A DNA stretch of 64,000 nt from Mytilisepta virgata (taxonomy: Eukaryota; Mollusca; Bivalvia; Mytilida; Mytilidae): contig CM051514.1 of NCBI GenBank assembly GCA_028015205.1, positions 31,636,150-31,700,149 of the forward strand. Reading direction: 5' to 3'. Below are positions 42,616-56,089 of the stretch, piece after piece (within the stretch, counting starts at the first letter, position 1; the number at the start of each line of letters is the position of its first letter). Under the pieces are notes generated by a model, which saw only the letters and a program-made list of their open reading frames with translations, did no database searches and was not told where the DNA came from. A program made the position numbers and the translations under genes.

Positions 42616-44333
42616 GATTGTCAGATGGTTTGTCGACAGAACAAAGCATGTGTGCAGTGCGTAGCCCACGAGAGTGGACCATTAAAAGATAGCTGAGAGG
42701 ATTGTAAAGCCAGAAATTATATCACAAAAAAAAGATACACTACCAGGTATGTCTCCTCTTCTTGTTACATAGTGAAGTGTTCATTTACAGAACAAATTTT
42801 GTAACTTACACACAAGAGTGACAAAGTTTTTTCTTAGCTTGGACAGAAAAGAAATATTGTAAATTTTAATTCAAAGGGTAAAAGTTGTAGAAGAAGAATT
42901 TTTGGTGAATTGATTTGTTGTTTGCTTAAAACATGTATGTAAATATTTCATGCATATTTATGAGAGGAGCTAGTTCAGTATTACTTTAGAAATATGTACA
43001 TATTCTAACCAGAAATGGTGTCCCCTAAACATTTTATCAGCAACAAGTTCCAAATAAATGCAATCCCCCCCCCCCAAAAAAAAAATATTTTTCTGATTAC
43101 AATATTTGCCATATTGTTTGACACCTACCGTTATGACATATTTCAGTATTAAGCACTGGTAATCAGAATGTCTCTCCCATATACTCAACGTAAAAGAAAA
43201 TTTGTAAAATAAAAAAATCTCATATTTTTAATTTTTTTTACTTGGCCTAAGAAGACTAAACAAATACAGAATATGTTGATATTTTTTGTTCAAATGGTGA
43301 CATGAATTTGGTTTTTTATTTTTCAGAGGGTTACAACAGTTGTGAATTCAAAGATGACGATGATTGTATATTCTACTTTACATATAATTACGATACAAAC
43401 AATGAATTAAAGATCATTGCACAGACCACCAAAGGTATGTTTTAAAATATCAAATTTGCAAAATTTACAAAATCAAGTGCATTGGTTGTTTTGAGTATCA
43501 CATTTATATTTATAGTTGCTATCCATTGAGAATTGACTGCAATTGTCATCATTTTCAGGTCTATTTCTGAATTCCATAGTCTTTGATTCCCTTTCCAGAT
43601 ATTTTAATATTACTCTAATAAATTTGAGAGGAGGTCTAATTTACAATTCTAGATATTTGTTGAAAAATATTACTCTTTTCTGTGGATAAAGCCATATTAA
43701 AGGACATTGTTTTAATCAGAACTCAGATCAGTATGAAAACCAAAATTCTGAATGGCTGTGAAATTGTAGTAAAAATGAAAGTAGAGCAGCCAAAGATTTA
43801 ATATAGATTCTGTATGTTCAAGATATTTTTGCACTCAAACTTTTACTAGTCATCAGGCATAATATAGATTCTAAAGTGAAAATTGACAATGCTTGACATG
43901 TCTTGATTTTTTGGGAATCTCTAGCATGGTAAATTAGATTCATTCTTTAAAAGCTTGGTCACATACGTAAAGAATGCATTTGTGCTATTTGGTGCAGTAC
44001 TGCATACTCAGTACTAATATTACTATGTTGCCAAAAATTATGAATTGAAGAACATCAAATGATTTTTGCAGTACAAAGTTAAAAAAGGATAATTTTTGGG
44101 CAGGTTACATGGAGTGAAATCTGGGTTATAGTATGATGAATGTCAGGCAGGCGAACGGGCTTCGGGGAAAGTATGATACCTATTTTGTGTAATCATCTCC
44201 TACAGTTTTCAATTCAGAGCCCTCAGACTTGGTACAATGTTTGTATATATAATGGACATGTGCACCTCATATTATGGATAGATTTGGAACATTTTTGTGG
44301 AATTTCCGGATTGTGAATCTTAGTCAGTTGTTA

Positions 44334-44875
44334 CAGTGGAACCTCTGTAAACCGAACAGCTGTGGGACCGGAGAAATCGGCTGGTTTTCAGAGGGTCCGG
44401 TTTAAGGAGGTTCCGGAAAAGACGTATCTGATCCGGAGAGTGAAACCGGAAGTGTATTACAATGTATTATAACGATGAAAAATTGTACCATGTGCTTACA
44501 TATGTACATGTATCACGCGCATGTTATTTTAATACAATTAATTTTAATTCGATGCCTGATTATTGTTTGATTTACTACTTTCATACCTTAATTTAAAATG
44601 GTTATTTAGTTTAATGATGTCAATCATCGATCGATTAAGGATGACATGTATTACGGTTCACTGATTTTCCAGGTAATACATTGTTTCGGAAGGTTTCTGG
44701 AGGTTAATTTGACAAGAATACATATGTTTTGTACCGGAAAGTACGGCCGGTGTTCAGAATTCAGAGGGTCCGGTTTTCAGAGGATTTTTTTACTTGAATA
44801 TATAGACAAAAATTTCCGACCGAAAGTAAAAGTTCGGTTTTCAGAGGAATCCGGTTTTCAGAGGGGGTTCCACTG
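44334..44875. mobile_element. pogo/Tigger-type MITE, 542 bp
   Basis: Starts CAGTGGAACCTCTGTAAACCG and ends with the inverse (CGGTTTTCAGAGG...GGTTCCACTG), flanked by TA on both sides (44332-44333 and 44876-44877). TA duplication with CAGTG ends is typical of Tc1/mariner-superfamily pogo elements. The interior repeats GGTTTTCAGAGG several times and has no transposase. It lies in the intron between integrin exons b and c, between two copies of a roughly 120-bp direct repeat (44178-44300 and 44891-45010). Confidence 0.8.
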
Positions 44876-45403
44876 TAGTAACATTCTTTAATACCTATTT
44901 TGTGTAATCAACTTCTACTACAGTTTTCAATCCAGAGTCTTCAAACTTGGTAGAATGTTTGTATATATATTGGACATATTCACCTCTTATTATGGATACA
45001 TTAGAAACACTTTTGCAGAATTCTCAGTTGCTGTAACATTACATATTCTTATGGTCTTCATTTCATCAATTACAATAACATTTACAAATTTTCACTCCTT
45101 GGACATTGTTAAGTAATATTACCCAACCATTTGATTCTTTGACCCATTTTTTTACAGAATGCCCAGGTAAAGTTGATATACTAGCAATTGTATTGGGGGT
45201 GGTGATTGGAATTGTTGTTGTCGGTCTGGCACTTCTCCTTATATGGAAATTGGTCACAACAATCAATGACAGAAGAGAGCTGGCCAGGTTTGAAAAGGAG
45301 ACAAAAGATGCTAAATGGGATACTGTAAGTTTTTGTTTTGTTTACTTGTTTATTATTTTTCTTTATCCCCATATTCCATTAATTAGCAAATAGTTAATTA
45401 CAC

Positions 45404-45531
45404 TGAGAGTCATAGAGCACTATATGAACTGATAGGTCGTCCCCAAAAATTACATGGACCGAAGCGCAGCTGAGGTCCATATAATTTTTTAGGGCGACCT
45501 ACAAGTCTATATACTGCCATATGACCCTCAG
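45404..45531. mobile_element. Foldback hairpin element (~125 bp)
   Basis: Nested inverted repeats: AGGTCG..CC..AAAAATTACATGGACC on the left pairs with GGTCCATATAATTTTTTAGG and GCGACCT on the right around a 13-nt loop (GAAGCGCAGCTGA). Weaker outer pairing extends to GAGAGTCATA/ATGACCCTC. It looks like a hairpin MITE in the last integrin intron. Confidence 0.65.
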
Positions 45532-46914
45532 AGCATTCAACTATTCGCTATATTATACTTTCCAATTAACATGGTAACCAGAATCCGGAATGAGGCTGTG
45601 AACAAAAATAAGCCCCATCCACCGGTCCATATAGCATTTTATGGACATTTTCATTATAATACACAAATAGAGAGTAAAATTCTAAAAGTATAATATTGTC
45701 ATTTATTAGAACAAATTTTGGTTTCTTTAATACTGAATAAGATAAATAAAAGAAAGAAGTTTTATATACTAGTAATAAGTAAAAGGTAAACGTGCCTCAC
45801 ATGGGGGAGGAGCACAGATAAATAGGAAATGAAACTATTATTAGAAATTGCACAAAAATTAAAATTGGCTTACGTACATACATATTACAGTTTTTTCTTT
45901 TGATGCTTAAATCAGTGTAAATTTCTAATGGTTTGGAATGTTGCTCTATGAATATTATTGTAATTTTTGAAAATTTAAATGAAAATATTGGAAGGATCCA
46001 CATAGTGTAATCCATGTATTTATAAAGATCTTCTGTAGAGCATTCAGTAAACGATAAGTGACATGTAAAATTTTTAATTGTATTAAAAGTATCAAAACAT
46101 TTGAGTGACTTTAAAGATGACAAAAAGACAGTTACAAAATGCTCAGAAAAACTATCAAAATTCATATTTATTTAATAAAGATTGGGGAAAATCCTGAGTA
46201 CAGCAAGATTATAAACTAATGTCAGAATAACATGCAAGTTTTCAGAGAATTCTTTTTTCATATAAAGAATGAATTATTTGTGTTAACTTCTTAAGATGTT
46301 TGTACTATAAATGACCAAGTGATACTTTCAACTCTCTCAGGTATACCATTTAACGTAATGGCATTAACCTCCGTAATTATTAGCAAACCTCAGAAATGAA
46401 TTATACCTAATTTTCATGGACGCTACATACAAACAAAGTGTTTTTTCAACCATCAATATATCTACATAATTCATGCTTTAACACTCTGGTTAAACCTCTT
46501 TTTGGTAAAACTCAATCATGATGTTTAATGATCTAGATACATTAATTCATGAATATAAAAGTTTCTCTGTTTTAAGTTTTTATAGTCATTAATTCAAGTG
46601 TATAAACGTTTCTCTGTTTAAAGTTTTTGTATAGTGAAACTTATGATTTATAATATCCATTCTTTAATCTCCACAGTAATAAATGTTCTATGTTACCAAC
46701 TTAGATACATTAGAGGTTGACATGTTAACCAAATATATCTCATTGACAAGTTCTCAGGACCACAAAAAAAAAGATGAACAAACTGTAAACTAGAATCTGA
46801 ACTTGTGTAGTTCAGATTTAAATATCAAAAGAAGAAACAGATAAATCAAAAGCGATCTGAAGATATAGCAAGGAGGGAATTTAAAGTTTATATTTGTTAT
46901 GTTTCCCTTTCCAG
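45532..46914 (+). other. Last intron of the integrin fragment, otherwise empty
   Basis: AT-rich intron between exons c and d. The minus-strand 122-codon ORF at 45797-46165 has no recognisable domain and is treated as chance. Confidence 0.6.
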
Positions 46915-47016
46915 GGAGAGAATCCTGTATATAAACCAGCCACATCCTACATATGCTGGAAAGTAAAGGGGAGAGAACTCTTGGAAAAGGCATTGACGGA
47001 AAATAAGAAATGTTAA

Positions 47017-48084
47017 TAGGGCTTCAGTAATATGGATTGGAACTTATTTTTTGTGTGAATTATAATACATATTATAAAGAGTTGTGAAATGATGTCTGTG
47101 ATTAAGTTACAAGTCAATGCTGATTTGGAAAATTGTCATTATAAAATTGGAATGAAGGATAAGAGAAAAATATAGGAAAAATTGCTTTACTTCTTCTATG
47201 CAATTTGTATTCAGCATTATATAATATATATAATACATGTGCATTTTCCACCTAAGACTAAGTAGTGTAGTATGACAAATCAGTGTCCAGAACAGTTATG
47301 CAGGTTTTAAGAAATAAATTTTCCATATAGAGAGCTTTATATATCCGTAGAAAACGGTGTTCATATGTTATAAATACATAATATTCTTGTTTAGATATGT
47401 GAATATTATAAGAAGTATACCAATATATTGTATTCTAGTCTTCCCTTTTGTAGAAAAAGTGTGTAGAAAAATTGATATAGCGTTATTTGAATAAATGGTG
47501 TATTAGGTTTATTTCTGTTAAAAAAATTAGCAATTATTGAATTATTTACCACAACAATTAGAATATCATTTTTCCAAATCACAAGGCTTTTATAGACTTT
47601 CTATGTCATAACATTGAGTTGTGAATCTCAATTTTTTAAAGGCAAATGCAATGCTCTTTGTAAAAATGTTATGGTCATGACTGTCATTGAAAATGTATAA
47701 GATTTAAGAGTTTTCTTGATGTATGCTTTTTCTTTATATAATTATTGCCTTTTGAGTTTTTTACATGTATATGATTCTGTTACCATAGTGATGGTGCCAT
47801 CATGGAATGTATAAGTTTGAAAACTTTTTGAATATTTTAGAATCAAATTATTGGTCATTAAAATTTGTAAACACTGAATAATAAATAACCATACATAGTA
47901 ATATGGAATTGTTACATCATGATTTTAACTATTGGCTGTTTTATTGTCCAAGGAACAATAATTTAGCCAAGACAAGAATCAGCATGTAATAATATCTTAA
48001 TGAATTATTTACACACTTGGCAAATAGGGACTTAATCTATTTTTTATATTGAATTTCATACCATCAGAGTTCAATAACAGGGAC
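47017..48084 (+). other. 3' flank of integrin fragment, no gene seen
   Basis: AT-rich; could include the former integrin 3' UTR. AATAAA-like signals occur but none is clearly preferred. Confidence 0.5.
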
Positions 48085-48300
48085 AAAGGTTGCTGAGTGG
48101 TGTAGGTAGTATGTTTAACTACGTATGATCATTATCTTTTCAAAACGGAGTTCATGATGTTGAATCCAATAAGTGGTGTAGTGTGACTCTTTTCTTAATT
48201 TACAAAGATTTCAGTTCTTAACCTTCGGCCACCAATAATAACTGGCTGCCATGATATAACCAAATTCACTAAAAGTGGCATTAAACCCCAAATATGAATC
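48085..48300 (+). mobile_element. Old SINE relic (type 1 family)
   Basis: A head like AAAGGTTGCTGAGTGGTGTAG, then GCCACCAATAATAACTGGC, GATATAACCAAATTCACT and AAAAGTGGCATTAAACCCC, parallels the SINE at 15300-15569 (GGCCGAGTG, CACCAATAAAAACTGGC, AAATAGCCAAATGTGCT, AAAACGGCGTGACACC) at perhaps 70% identity. It is much older than that copy. Confidence 0.65.
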
Positions 48301-50716
48301 AATAAGTTCAGTACCACTAATTAATTTTCAGTGAATTACAGGTTTTTTTTTGTAAAACCCAACTTTAACATATTGTATGGAAAAATCCAGCTTAAAACCA
48401 ATTGTATTTGCTGTGATCTTTATGAAATCTTAATCCATAGTTTTTATATATAATTTTTCTTTGTTTGGCTTTTATTGTGGCTGTAAAATTCTATGCAACA
48501 TATTTATATATATTAGGATAGGATTTCATCATTTTTTTTTTCATTTAATGGACTGATGTGCTTTAGTTGAAGTCATTTCTAGTTTGTAGTTTGCAGAATT
48601 TTAATTTCTTTTTTCTGTTGAATAATTTATACTTATTTTTTATTTTAGGATTTGATAATGTTTTTGAAATGATATCTAAATGATATTGATCAGTTATTTT
48701 ATATATGAAAAACTCTTGCATCCAAAGTCAACAGTCAGTTTGTTTCCCAGTTGATAGTTTAAAACTTAGTGGATGGCAAAGTAGTCTAGCTATTGATCAC
48801 TGATATGTCATTACAATTGTTAATCTTATTACTGAGGGATGTTTTACTCAAGTCAAATTTGGCCTATCTAATGCAGATTAGTGCTCTGGAAGTTGCCCTA
48901 AATTTATAATAAGCTAAGTATCATTAACCAAAAGTGTAAGATACATGTATAAATTTAAGTTTGATCAAAGGTTAAAGAAAACTAGGATATTTGACTTCCA
49001 ACTTGTTTTTTTTTCCAATTTTGTGAAAATCTTGAAGTCTTCAGGAAGCAGCATTTTGAAATATTGGACTTGTTTGCTCTTAAAAACTCTAATTTTGTTC
49101 ATATTTTAGAATTTGATTTTGCTTTTCTCATTCAATTTTACAATATTGAACTGTCATCTGGAAAAAGAGAAATTTCAATAAAAAAAATTACAAATACTTT
49201 TTCCCCAGTTTTGGATTTTTATTTCCAAAACAGAAGAATATTGCTTGTGCCCTGTATAGAATTTATAGGCAGAATATTAGATAGAAAACAATCGAATTTG
49301 TTTTGATTTTAGTTAAATTAAATGTGCATTTCCTTGTCTTAAGTTTTTTCTTTCTTTTAAAGTCATAACTTTACAGTGACAGAGAATGTTTTTAGTCATA
49401 AAATTTGATTGAAAAAATATATATATTGAATATTATTGAGAAAGCAAAAACATTTCAGTTTAAAATGATCACTTGTTTGTAAGATCATATATGTTCAAAT
49501 CCATCGAAAGCAATATTCATTTTGTTACTTTCAGATCGATTAAGTAAATATAAGGAATGCTTACTCAGAATATTTCAACAATAATGCTTCATACAATCAT
49601 GTTTTATTAAATAAAAATTCCTACTTTTTATGTGTCATTTTATTAAATAAAGTTTCATAACAAAACATGGAACTCCAAGGTGTCATAATGTCATAATCAA
49701 AGTCCAAAAATACTGGCAAGGTCTGGAGACATTCAGAACAACTGGAAAGCAACAGTCATACTCCTGACTTGGTACAGCGTTTTTAAAATGAAAATGGTGA
49801 GTTAAACCAGGTTTTATGGCATGCTAAACCTCCACTTATGTGACAGTTGCTTTAATACTGGAACCATTTTAACAACTCCTTATTCACTCTGTTATTATAT
49901 CCAGCACATCCTAAGGTTAGCCATTGGTAGATTGTTCTTCAGTGACTCATCAGTCAAATCCAAACACCTTACTTTGGTATACTGAATACTGTGAATTAAG
50001 AAATGGACATTTATTCTTGCATGAAATGTAACAAAATAAGTTATTGGAATAATAAAAATCAGTTTTATGCTGTTCATATTTTGTTTCTAACTCTCAAATT
50101 AATCTCACATTATTTCCTGGTTAATGAAGATTTATGATAACTGAAGTTGATAAATTCTATGATACGAGTTTTGTACAAACAAGATGTACACAGTTTGTCT
50201 ATTTACAAGTCATCAGTTGTGTTCGACCAAGAACTGATCATCAATTTTGGGCTAATATGGAAATACTAGCTACTGAGCTGGTATTATCCTCGAGGCTTGG
50301 GGTCCAGCAGGCTATGAATAATCTCAGTGGTAATTATAGATTCTATGATACCAATGTTGATGCAGAAGATGCAATAATTGGTTGAGAGCAAGGTTCTACT
50401 CTGTCTAAAGGTTGAATTTTCTATTAATTACATTGAAATTAGCCAAAAATAATTTATTACATGAAATATTAAATACTGTGCTCCATTTGAGAAAAGATGG
50501 AATTTCTCATAAACATAGAAGAAAAACCTATACCTTTAATAATAGTCCGGCTAATATGTGCAGAATTGTGGGGTTGATGATAAAAACATGAAACTTGGTA
50601 CAATTGTAAACATATGTATATAAATCAATGTTAGCTATGGACCCAATTTCAAAATGGCCGTCATTTTCAAGATGATGGACATGTAGCATTATCATGTTTT
50701 AATCTGTATATACGGT
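48301..50716 (+). other. Long AT-rich stretch, no gene recognised
   Basis: ORFs such as 49064-49306 and 50134-50385 have no recognisable domain, no duplicates and no splice context that I could support. The stretch ends at the left edge of duplication copy 2; just before it (about 50640-50716) is what may be the original flank displaced in copy 1 by the LINE. Confidence 0.5.
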
Positions 50717-51948
50717 CTTGGATATTGAAACCTTATCTTTTTTTACAACTGACGAAAACAAATTTAGTGTTATCTAGATGCTTTAAGTAACATTTGTAAT
50801 AATTTTCTCCATTTATAATATTTTCAAAATGACCGCCATATAACGAAAAAAACTGACAAAATACAAAGTAACAAAATACTTTAAGGAAGATTGAACGTGT
50901 CTATATCCCATCTTTGCACCGCAATTCAGATAAAATATCAGTCCGAACCCGTTAGTAAGGTAAAAGCCATGTTGCATTAAAAAGTTACCCATGGCATAAT
51001 TATTATTTTGTGTAGGAGAATTAGATATCGTTATTGGCTAAATGATTAAATAATAATATTCTTCAATGATTTTGTTTATCGTAGGTACAGCATTTAAATG
51101 TTGTGTTAAATAAGTCTAATTTATTATTGAACATATTTTTGACCCAAGTTTAATTACTTGTTTCGTTATTTATAAAATATAGAAGGCTGAAAAACCTTTT
51201 CATGTGTTTAATGGATCTGTACCTATTGACAAGCTAGATTTTGATTTTCGCTGAAAGTCGGGTCTCCCCACTGAATGGGAATTGCTTCATTCTTTAAGGT
51301 GAGTCAATCCCGGTCAACTTTCTAAAGTGACTCTTTGTTACATTTGTTCCATTTTTAGCTCACCTGGCCCGAATGGCCATGTGAGCTTATGCCATCACTT
51401 TGCGTCCGTCGTCATCATCGTCGTCGTAAACTATTTCAAGAATCTTCTCCTCTGAAACTACTAAGCAAAATACCTTCAAACTTTAACTGAATGATCCTTA
51501 GGGTATCTAGTTTATAAATTATATCCAAAGTTTTGATCCATCAACAAACATGGCTGCCATTGCTAAAAATAGAACATAGCTGTCAAATGCAGTTTTTGTT
51601 TTATATCTCAAAAACCAAATCATTTAGAGCAAAACTGACATGAGGTAAAAATGTTCAACAGGTCAATTCTGCATGAATTTTTCAGATTAATCGGACAACT
51701 CTTTGTTGGGTTATTGCCCCTGAATTGTTAATTTTAAGGAAATTTTGCAGTTTAAGGTTGTTATCTTGAATATAATAATAGATAAAGACAAACTGTAGAC
51801 AACAAAAATGTTCAGAAAATTAAGATCTACAAATAAGTCAACATGACCAAAATCGACAAGTGACCCCTTAAAGGAGTTTTTGCCCTTGAAAGATTATTTA
51901 CATGTAAACAGAAAATAATGGTCTGACATTGTCACAGATGTTTAGGGC

Positions 51949-52812
51949 TTTATACCGTTAAAATAGGTGGATTTAAAATAAAAAAATATAATTAAATGAA
52001 CAAAAAATTAAAAATATATGAATTATTTAATTATTTTAACGAATTGAATATATATATGATTTCCAAAAAACATTGGCAAACCATTTTCAGCTCCATTTAT
52101 AAGAAAATCTACCCCTATTCAATATGCTTATATACGGCAGCAATAGCTGTGAAAGGCCTAATTTTGTAGTTCTGATTGTGGAGCCTCTTGTACATATTTT
52201 CACGAAGTCAAATGCTCATACCACCCGAAGACCATTACTAAGCAACAAAAATCCTGATTTTACTACAAATATTGCACACATAAATAGGAGTAGGCAATTT
52301 TATAGGAGCAGTATAATTTATTTGAGCCCTGCATGTGGTTTCCAGTTGTAATGAGAAGGAGATTTATATTCCACTTATCACTTTAAAAAGTGACAATAAA
52401 AATAGGCCAATCCAACCTGTAATCAATAAATATGATTTAACAACAAACAGAACTCGCGTATCTCTTTTCAATCAACAGTTATAAGAAATTTTGTAAATCA
52501 TTTTTCCCACAGCGTCCCCACGCTTTAAATGTCAGGTTTTCACATTTAAGGCGGCATTTGGTGATTAATAACAACTGTCAAAGATCGAAATACCTTTTAT
52601 CATAATAGTAATCTTGTTTACATAAAGGATCTTTTCAAATAACTATAAAAACAACTTATAGAAATTATCCGATCAAAGCACGCTGCCTATATCACTGTCA
52701 AAACAATATGGCGTATCGTCAAGTCTCGCGCACGTTTTAACGACCGAGATGTTGAGTATAACTACACTGATTGGCGTAACGGTTGCCAGTCCCGTTAGTA
52801 TAATAGTCCCAG
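51949..52812 (+). other. Copy-2-specific 864-bp block
   Basis: Unrelated to the 427-bp block that fills the same place in copy 1. Contains a 75-codon ORF (52124-52351) without recognisable domain, and no terminal repeats or target duplication that I could find. Confidence 0.6.
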
Positions 52813-54410
52813 GTTTTATTTCCTAATCATTATGATAGCTCGCCTAAGCTGTTAAACATGTGGGCTGAATTTTGCTACGAATGATAGCGGAGGGGCCGCT
52901 TTTGTTCTTATTTTTCATCCTCAACAGGTCATTCCATTTAAATTGTTCTACCTTCTTTTTTATACTTTCAATTTCAGTGCGTTCGTATCCCCGGCCAAGC
53001 AAGCAATAAGTAAAGTTGTTAGTATAAACAGCTGAAAATAAGGACGTTTCAAAATGGCGGACAAAATGGAGTACCGGAAGTCTCGTTCAACACGGGATCT
53101 CGGGTAATCCCTTTGGGTAAATCTCGATCAAAATGAGATCTCGTGAAAAGATGAGTCATAACTTCCGCCAATATGGCTATCACATCACGTATGTCTCGAG
53201 ATCTCGCTTAATTCTTATTCTCGTCAACACGAGAAGTTACTAAACTATTGCTGAGAATTAAACATTAGATATTAGCATTGTAAAAAAAATAAAAAAAAGG
53301 AAAGATAGTGTTTTTTAAATGATTATTGTCATTCATAAAATTAAGAAGTTATAGAATTATTTATCTTTATTTTGCAAAGTAGTCAAATAGTCCAAGCATA
53401 CTTTCTCGAATTTCTTCTGATATTTAAGACAGTATGCTGTATAGATTGTGTATAATCTGTCTTTTATAACATAAAACAGATCCATAGGGTGTTTCCAAAA
53501 AAAAAAAAAAAAAAAAAAAAAACGTTCCGAATAATCAATTTTACTTCATTTATGTTCTTCGTAATCCACAACTGCTTTCTCAGAAGAAATTTAACATGTC
53601 TGCGTACACAATGTGTTTGTTTTGGTTATATGTTAATTCTGAAGAAAATTATTATAACTATACATAAATTACATGCACTGTACATAAATGTTTTGTATTC
53701 TCTCATTATTCTTAAAGTCTCCAATGGCGATTTCGCTTATCACAATTTAAATTCCTTTCCTAACTAAACACTCACTAAATATTTAAACATTCTTTGAATG
53801 AATGAATCTTCAGTTCCAGTAGTTATATAGATCGAATTTTCGGATTCTTTATCTATTTCGGTAACATTTATATTATCGAAACTGTCCCCTATCTTGCTTT
53901 GTTCTTTTTCTTAAGCGAACAAATTAAACAGAATCCATCATTTCCGTCATTATAATATGAATTAGAAAAAAAGAAAATAATAATACACAAAATCAACAAC
54001 TTTAATGAAGATGTACTATTGGTTTTGATGTAATTTTGATGTTTTCCTTATGCTATTCTCTATCTACACATACATGATTAGTATTATGTATACTCAAACA
54101 TATTGGTAATAAATGGGGACTTATGTTCTTTCCTTAATAAAAGATATATAATGTTATTTTGTATATGTACAATGTACATGACAAATTTATGATTTTTATG
54201 ACATTTGGACTCACTGTTAGGGTTAAACATGTTAAATGATCACAAACTTTGATAAACACCACCCAGCAATTCCCCTGTCGTATTATTCTTCTACGTTTCG
54301 ATAATGTTTCACATTGGGGAGAGTGAGGGTGACTTCACATATAATGGTAACTTCATAAGTGCGGCACAAAATGGTCTATTTATTTCATTTAAAATACGGG
54401 AAAAGGTATA

Positions 54411-56089
54411 CTGTTTTAAATAAATATATATGAGTAGATCATATTTCCAGATTAATAAAATGTGATGCTCTATTTTTCCGCTGCATTTAAAAATCTTTAG
54501 TTCGGATTGAACTATTTGTGAAAATATATAAGGTCAGAAAATATATGAAAGGGTCAGGAATAGGGTAGTTTATATATGATTAAGTTAGCCTTTCTTGGCA
54601 TCTGAAATATATGTATAGGGTGGGACCGCACACCTGTACTATAATAAAGGACTAGTTACCCCCACCCTGTAATGTTTAGTGCACACTTTGACATGAACCT
54701 GACGCAAACTATTACATATAAAGGGAAATGTATACGGAGATTTTCCACGAAACAAATACATATTTATTCGACACATAAATCAATTAACAATAACTGGTGT
54801 ATGGTTTGGGAAAATCTTAAAGTAGGCATACCAAAAATAAAGTATTTCCGAAAACAGATGAATGAAAAATGCAAGTCACAAAGCTTAAATACAAACGAAG
54901 TGCTTTTCTTAACAAATCCATAACATAAAAAGATATGATAAATATTTCTGCTTGGCTGCCTCATCCGAGTCACGCAATCTTATGTCTTTATTTGATTACA
55001 TGTATTAAGAAGTTTTTCAAAATAACGAAAGTGGAAACCCAAATTCATATATTAGTCATACATTAATTTTGTATTTATACTTGGAAATTTAAAAATAACT
55101 TAAACATCGTTAAACTTAAATTTACATTGTGCACTCCTACGAAAAATTATGAAGGATTGGTTTTAAAAACACATGTCACTCGCCAAATTTAAGGAAAACG
55201 ATTTTTTTGTCAGACATTTATACAATACTAATCCTCAATGATTTGATACTGGCTCCTTTTTTTTGTGGAAAAATAAAATAAAAGTCTCTAACTTATTCCT
55301 GATTTTCTCTTACTACCTAAATCCAACCTAAGGTAAAGTTTCATAATAATTTTGTCTGTTTGTTAAGTTGAGGTTTTAGTGCGTTTTCAGCACATTTACA
55401 ATTTACTTCAAAATCTAAAATTCTATGTTTCGGAAAGTATCTAATCATTTTTGTTATGAATAATAATTAAACAATGTTAAGATATTCACTTTTGCTTTAT
55501 TTGCTTTATTTAAAAATTTCAGAACTTTGATTCGAATTTATATTGTCCTTAGTGTTCTATGCATTGAAGGAAGGTGAGCTTTTTCTATATTTTTGTTGTT
55601 TAAACCACATCTTTGAGAATGTCTTACTATGTTACCTGTATTTTTTTCAAACTACTTTGGGTTTTTGTTTTGCCCATTTCATACCTGCAATGTCATATTT
55701 TAATAATTGCAACACATACGTAATTTTTTTTAAAAAGAATCTATTTGGAAATGTACACATCTTGTGCAAATCATCGGTGCAAACAACCCTACATTCAATA
55801 ATCAAATATGTTTGAGAAACTTAAGAATTTCAATGTACGATGCATGCCAGTAACTGAAATATTCAACTAAGGACAGGGGCAAAAACAATGCCGTGCAAAA
55901 AAACTACATGTATTTTTCACATTTGTTTTAAATTTAAGGTGAATTTAAACCAAAAATTCTTTGTTTCCAATTTTGACGCACAAGATGTTCACATTTCTTC
56001 GATTTAAGACTCATAAGACAATTAGGTGTTCAAGGCCTAAAATGTTGAAAAATTTAAACAACCCAAAAGTTCATTCGTCATTCGGAGAG
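54411..56089 (+). repeat. Left arm of long inverted repeat (copy 2)
   Basis: Counterpart of 10434-12156, paired in reverse with 57713-59471 and 61147-61631. Slightly shorter than copy 1 because of a roughly 45-bp deletion near 55142. The loop 56090-57712 holds a single version of the 400-bp repeat. Confidence 0.85.

Larger units (their letters stand above)
42616..47016 (+). pseudogene. Integrin beta 3' gene fragment (four exons, disabled)
   Basis: Exon a (42616-42746) encodes the last Cys-rich/beta-tail part (ACVQC ... SGPLKD). Exon b (43327-43434) gives NSCEFKDDDDCIFYFTY of the beta-tail domain. Exon c (45158-45324) gives [10 protein letters not shown], a 23-residue membrane helix ([20 protein letters not shown]) and the cytoplasmic [18 protein letters not shown] ... 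AKWDT. Exon d (46915-47016) gives GENPVYKPATS. All junctions have GT-AG sites and b-c-d phases agree. It is disabled in three ways. TGA at 42694-42696 replaces a conserved Cys. The A8 run at about 42725-42732 puts the end of exon a out of phase with exon b. In exon d a deletion removes the membrane-distal NPxY core, so an old PTYAGK-stop lies out of frame at 46948-46966 and the frame instead reads to 47016. No upstream head, hybrid or PSI exons were found. Integrin beta chains pair with alpha chains as adhesion receptors; this copy probably cannot. An error in the assembly is an alternative for single changes, but not for all three. Confidence 0.85.

Noticed and set aside
45797..46165. 122-codon minus-strand ORF in the integrin intron
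   Set aside because: No domain, no duplicate and no splice or promoter context; AT-rich chance ORF.
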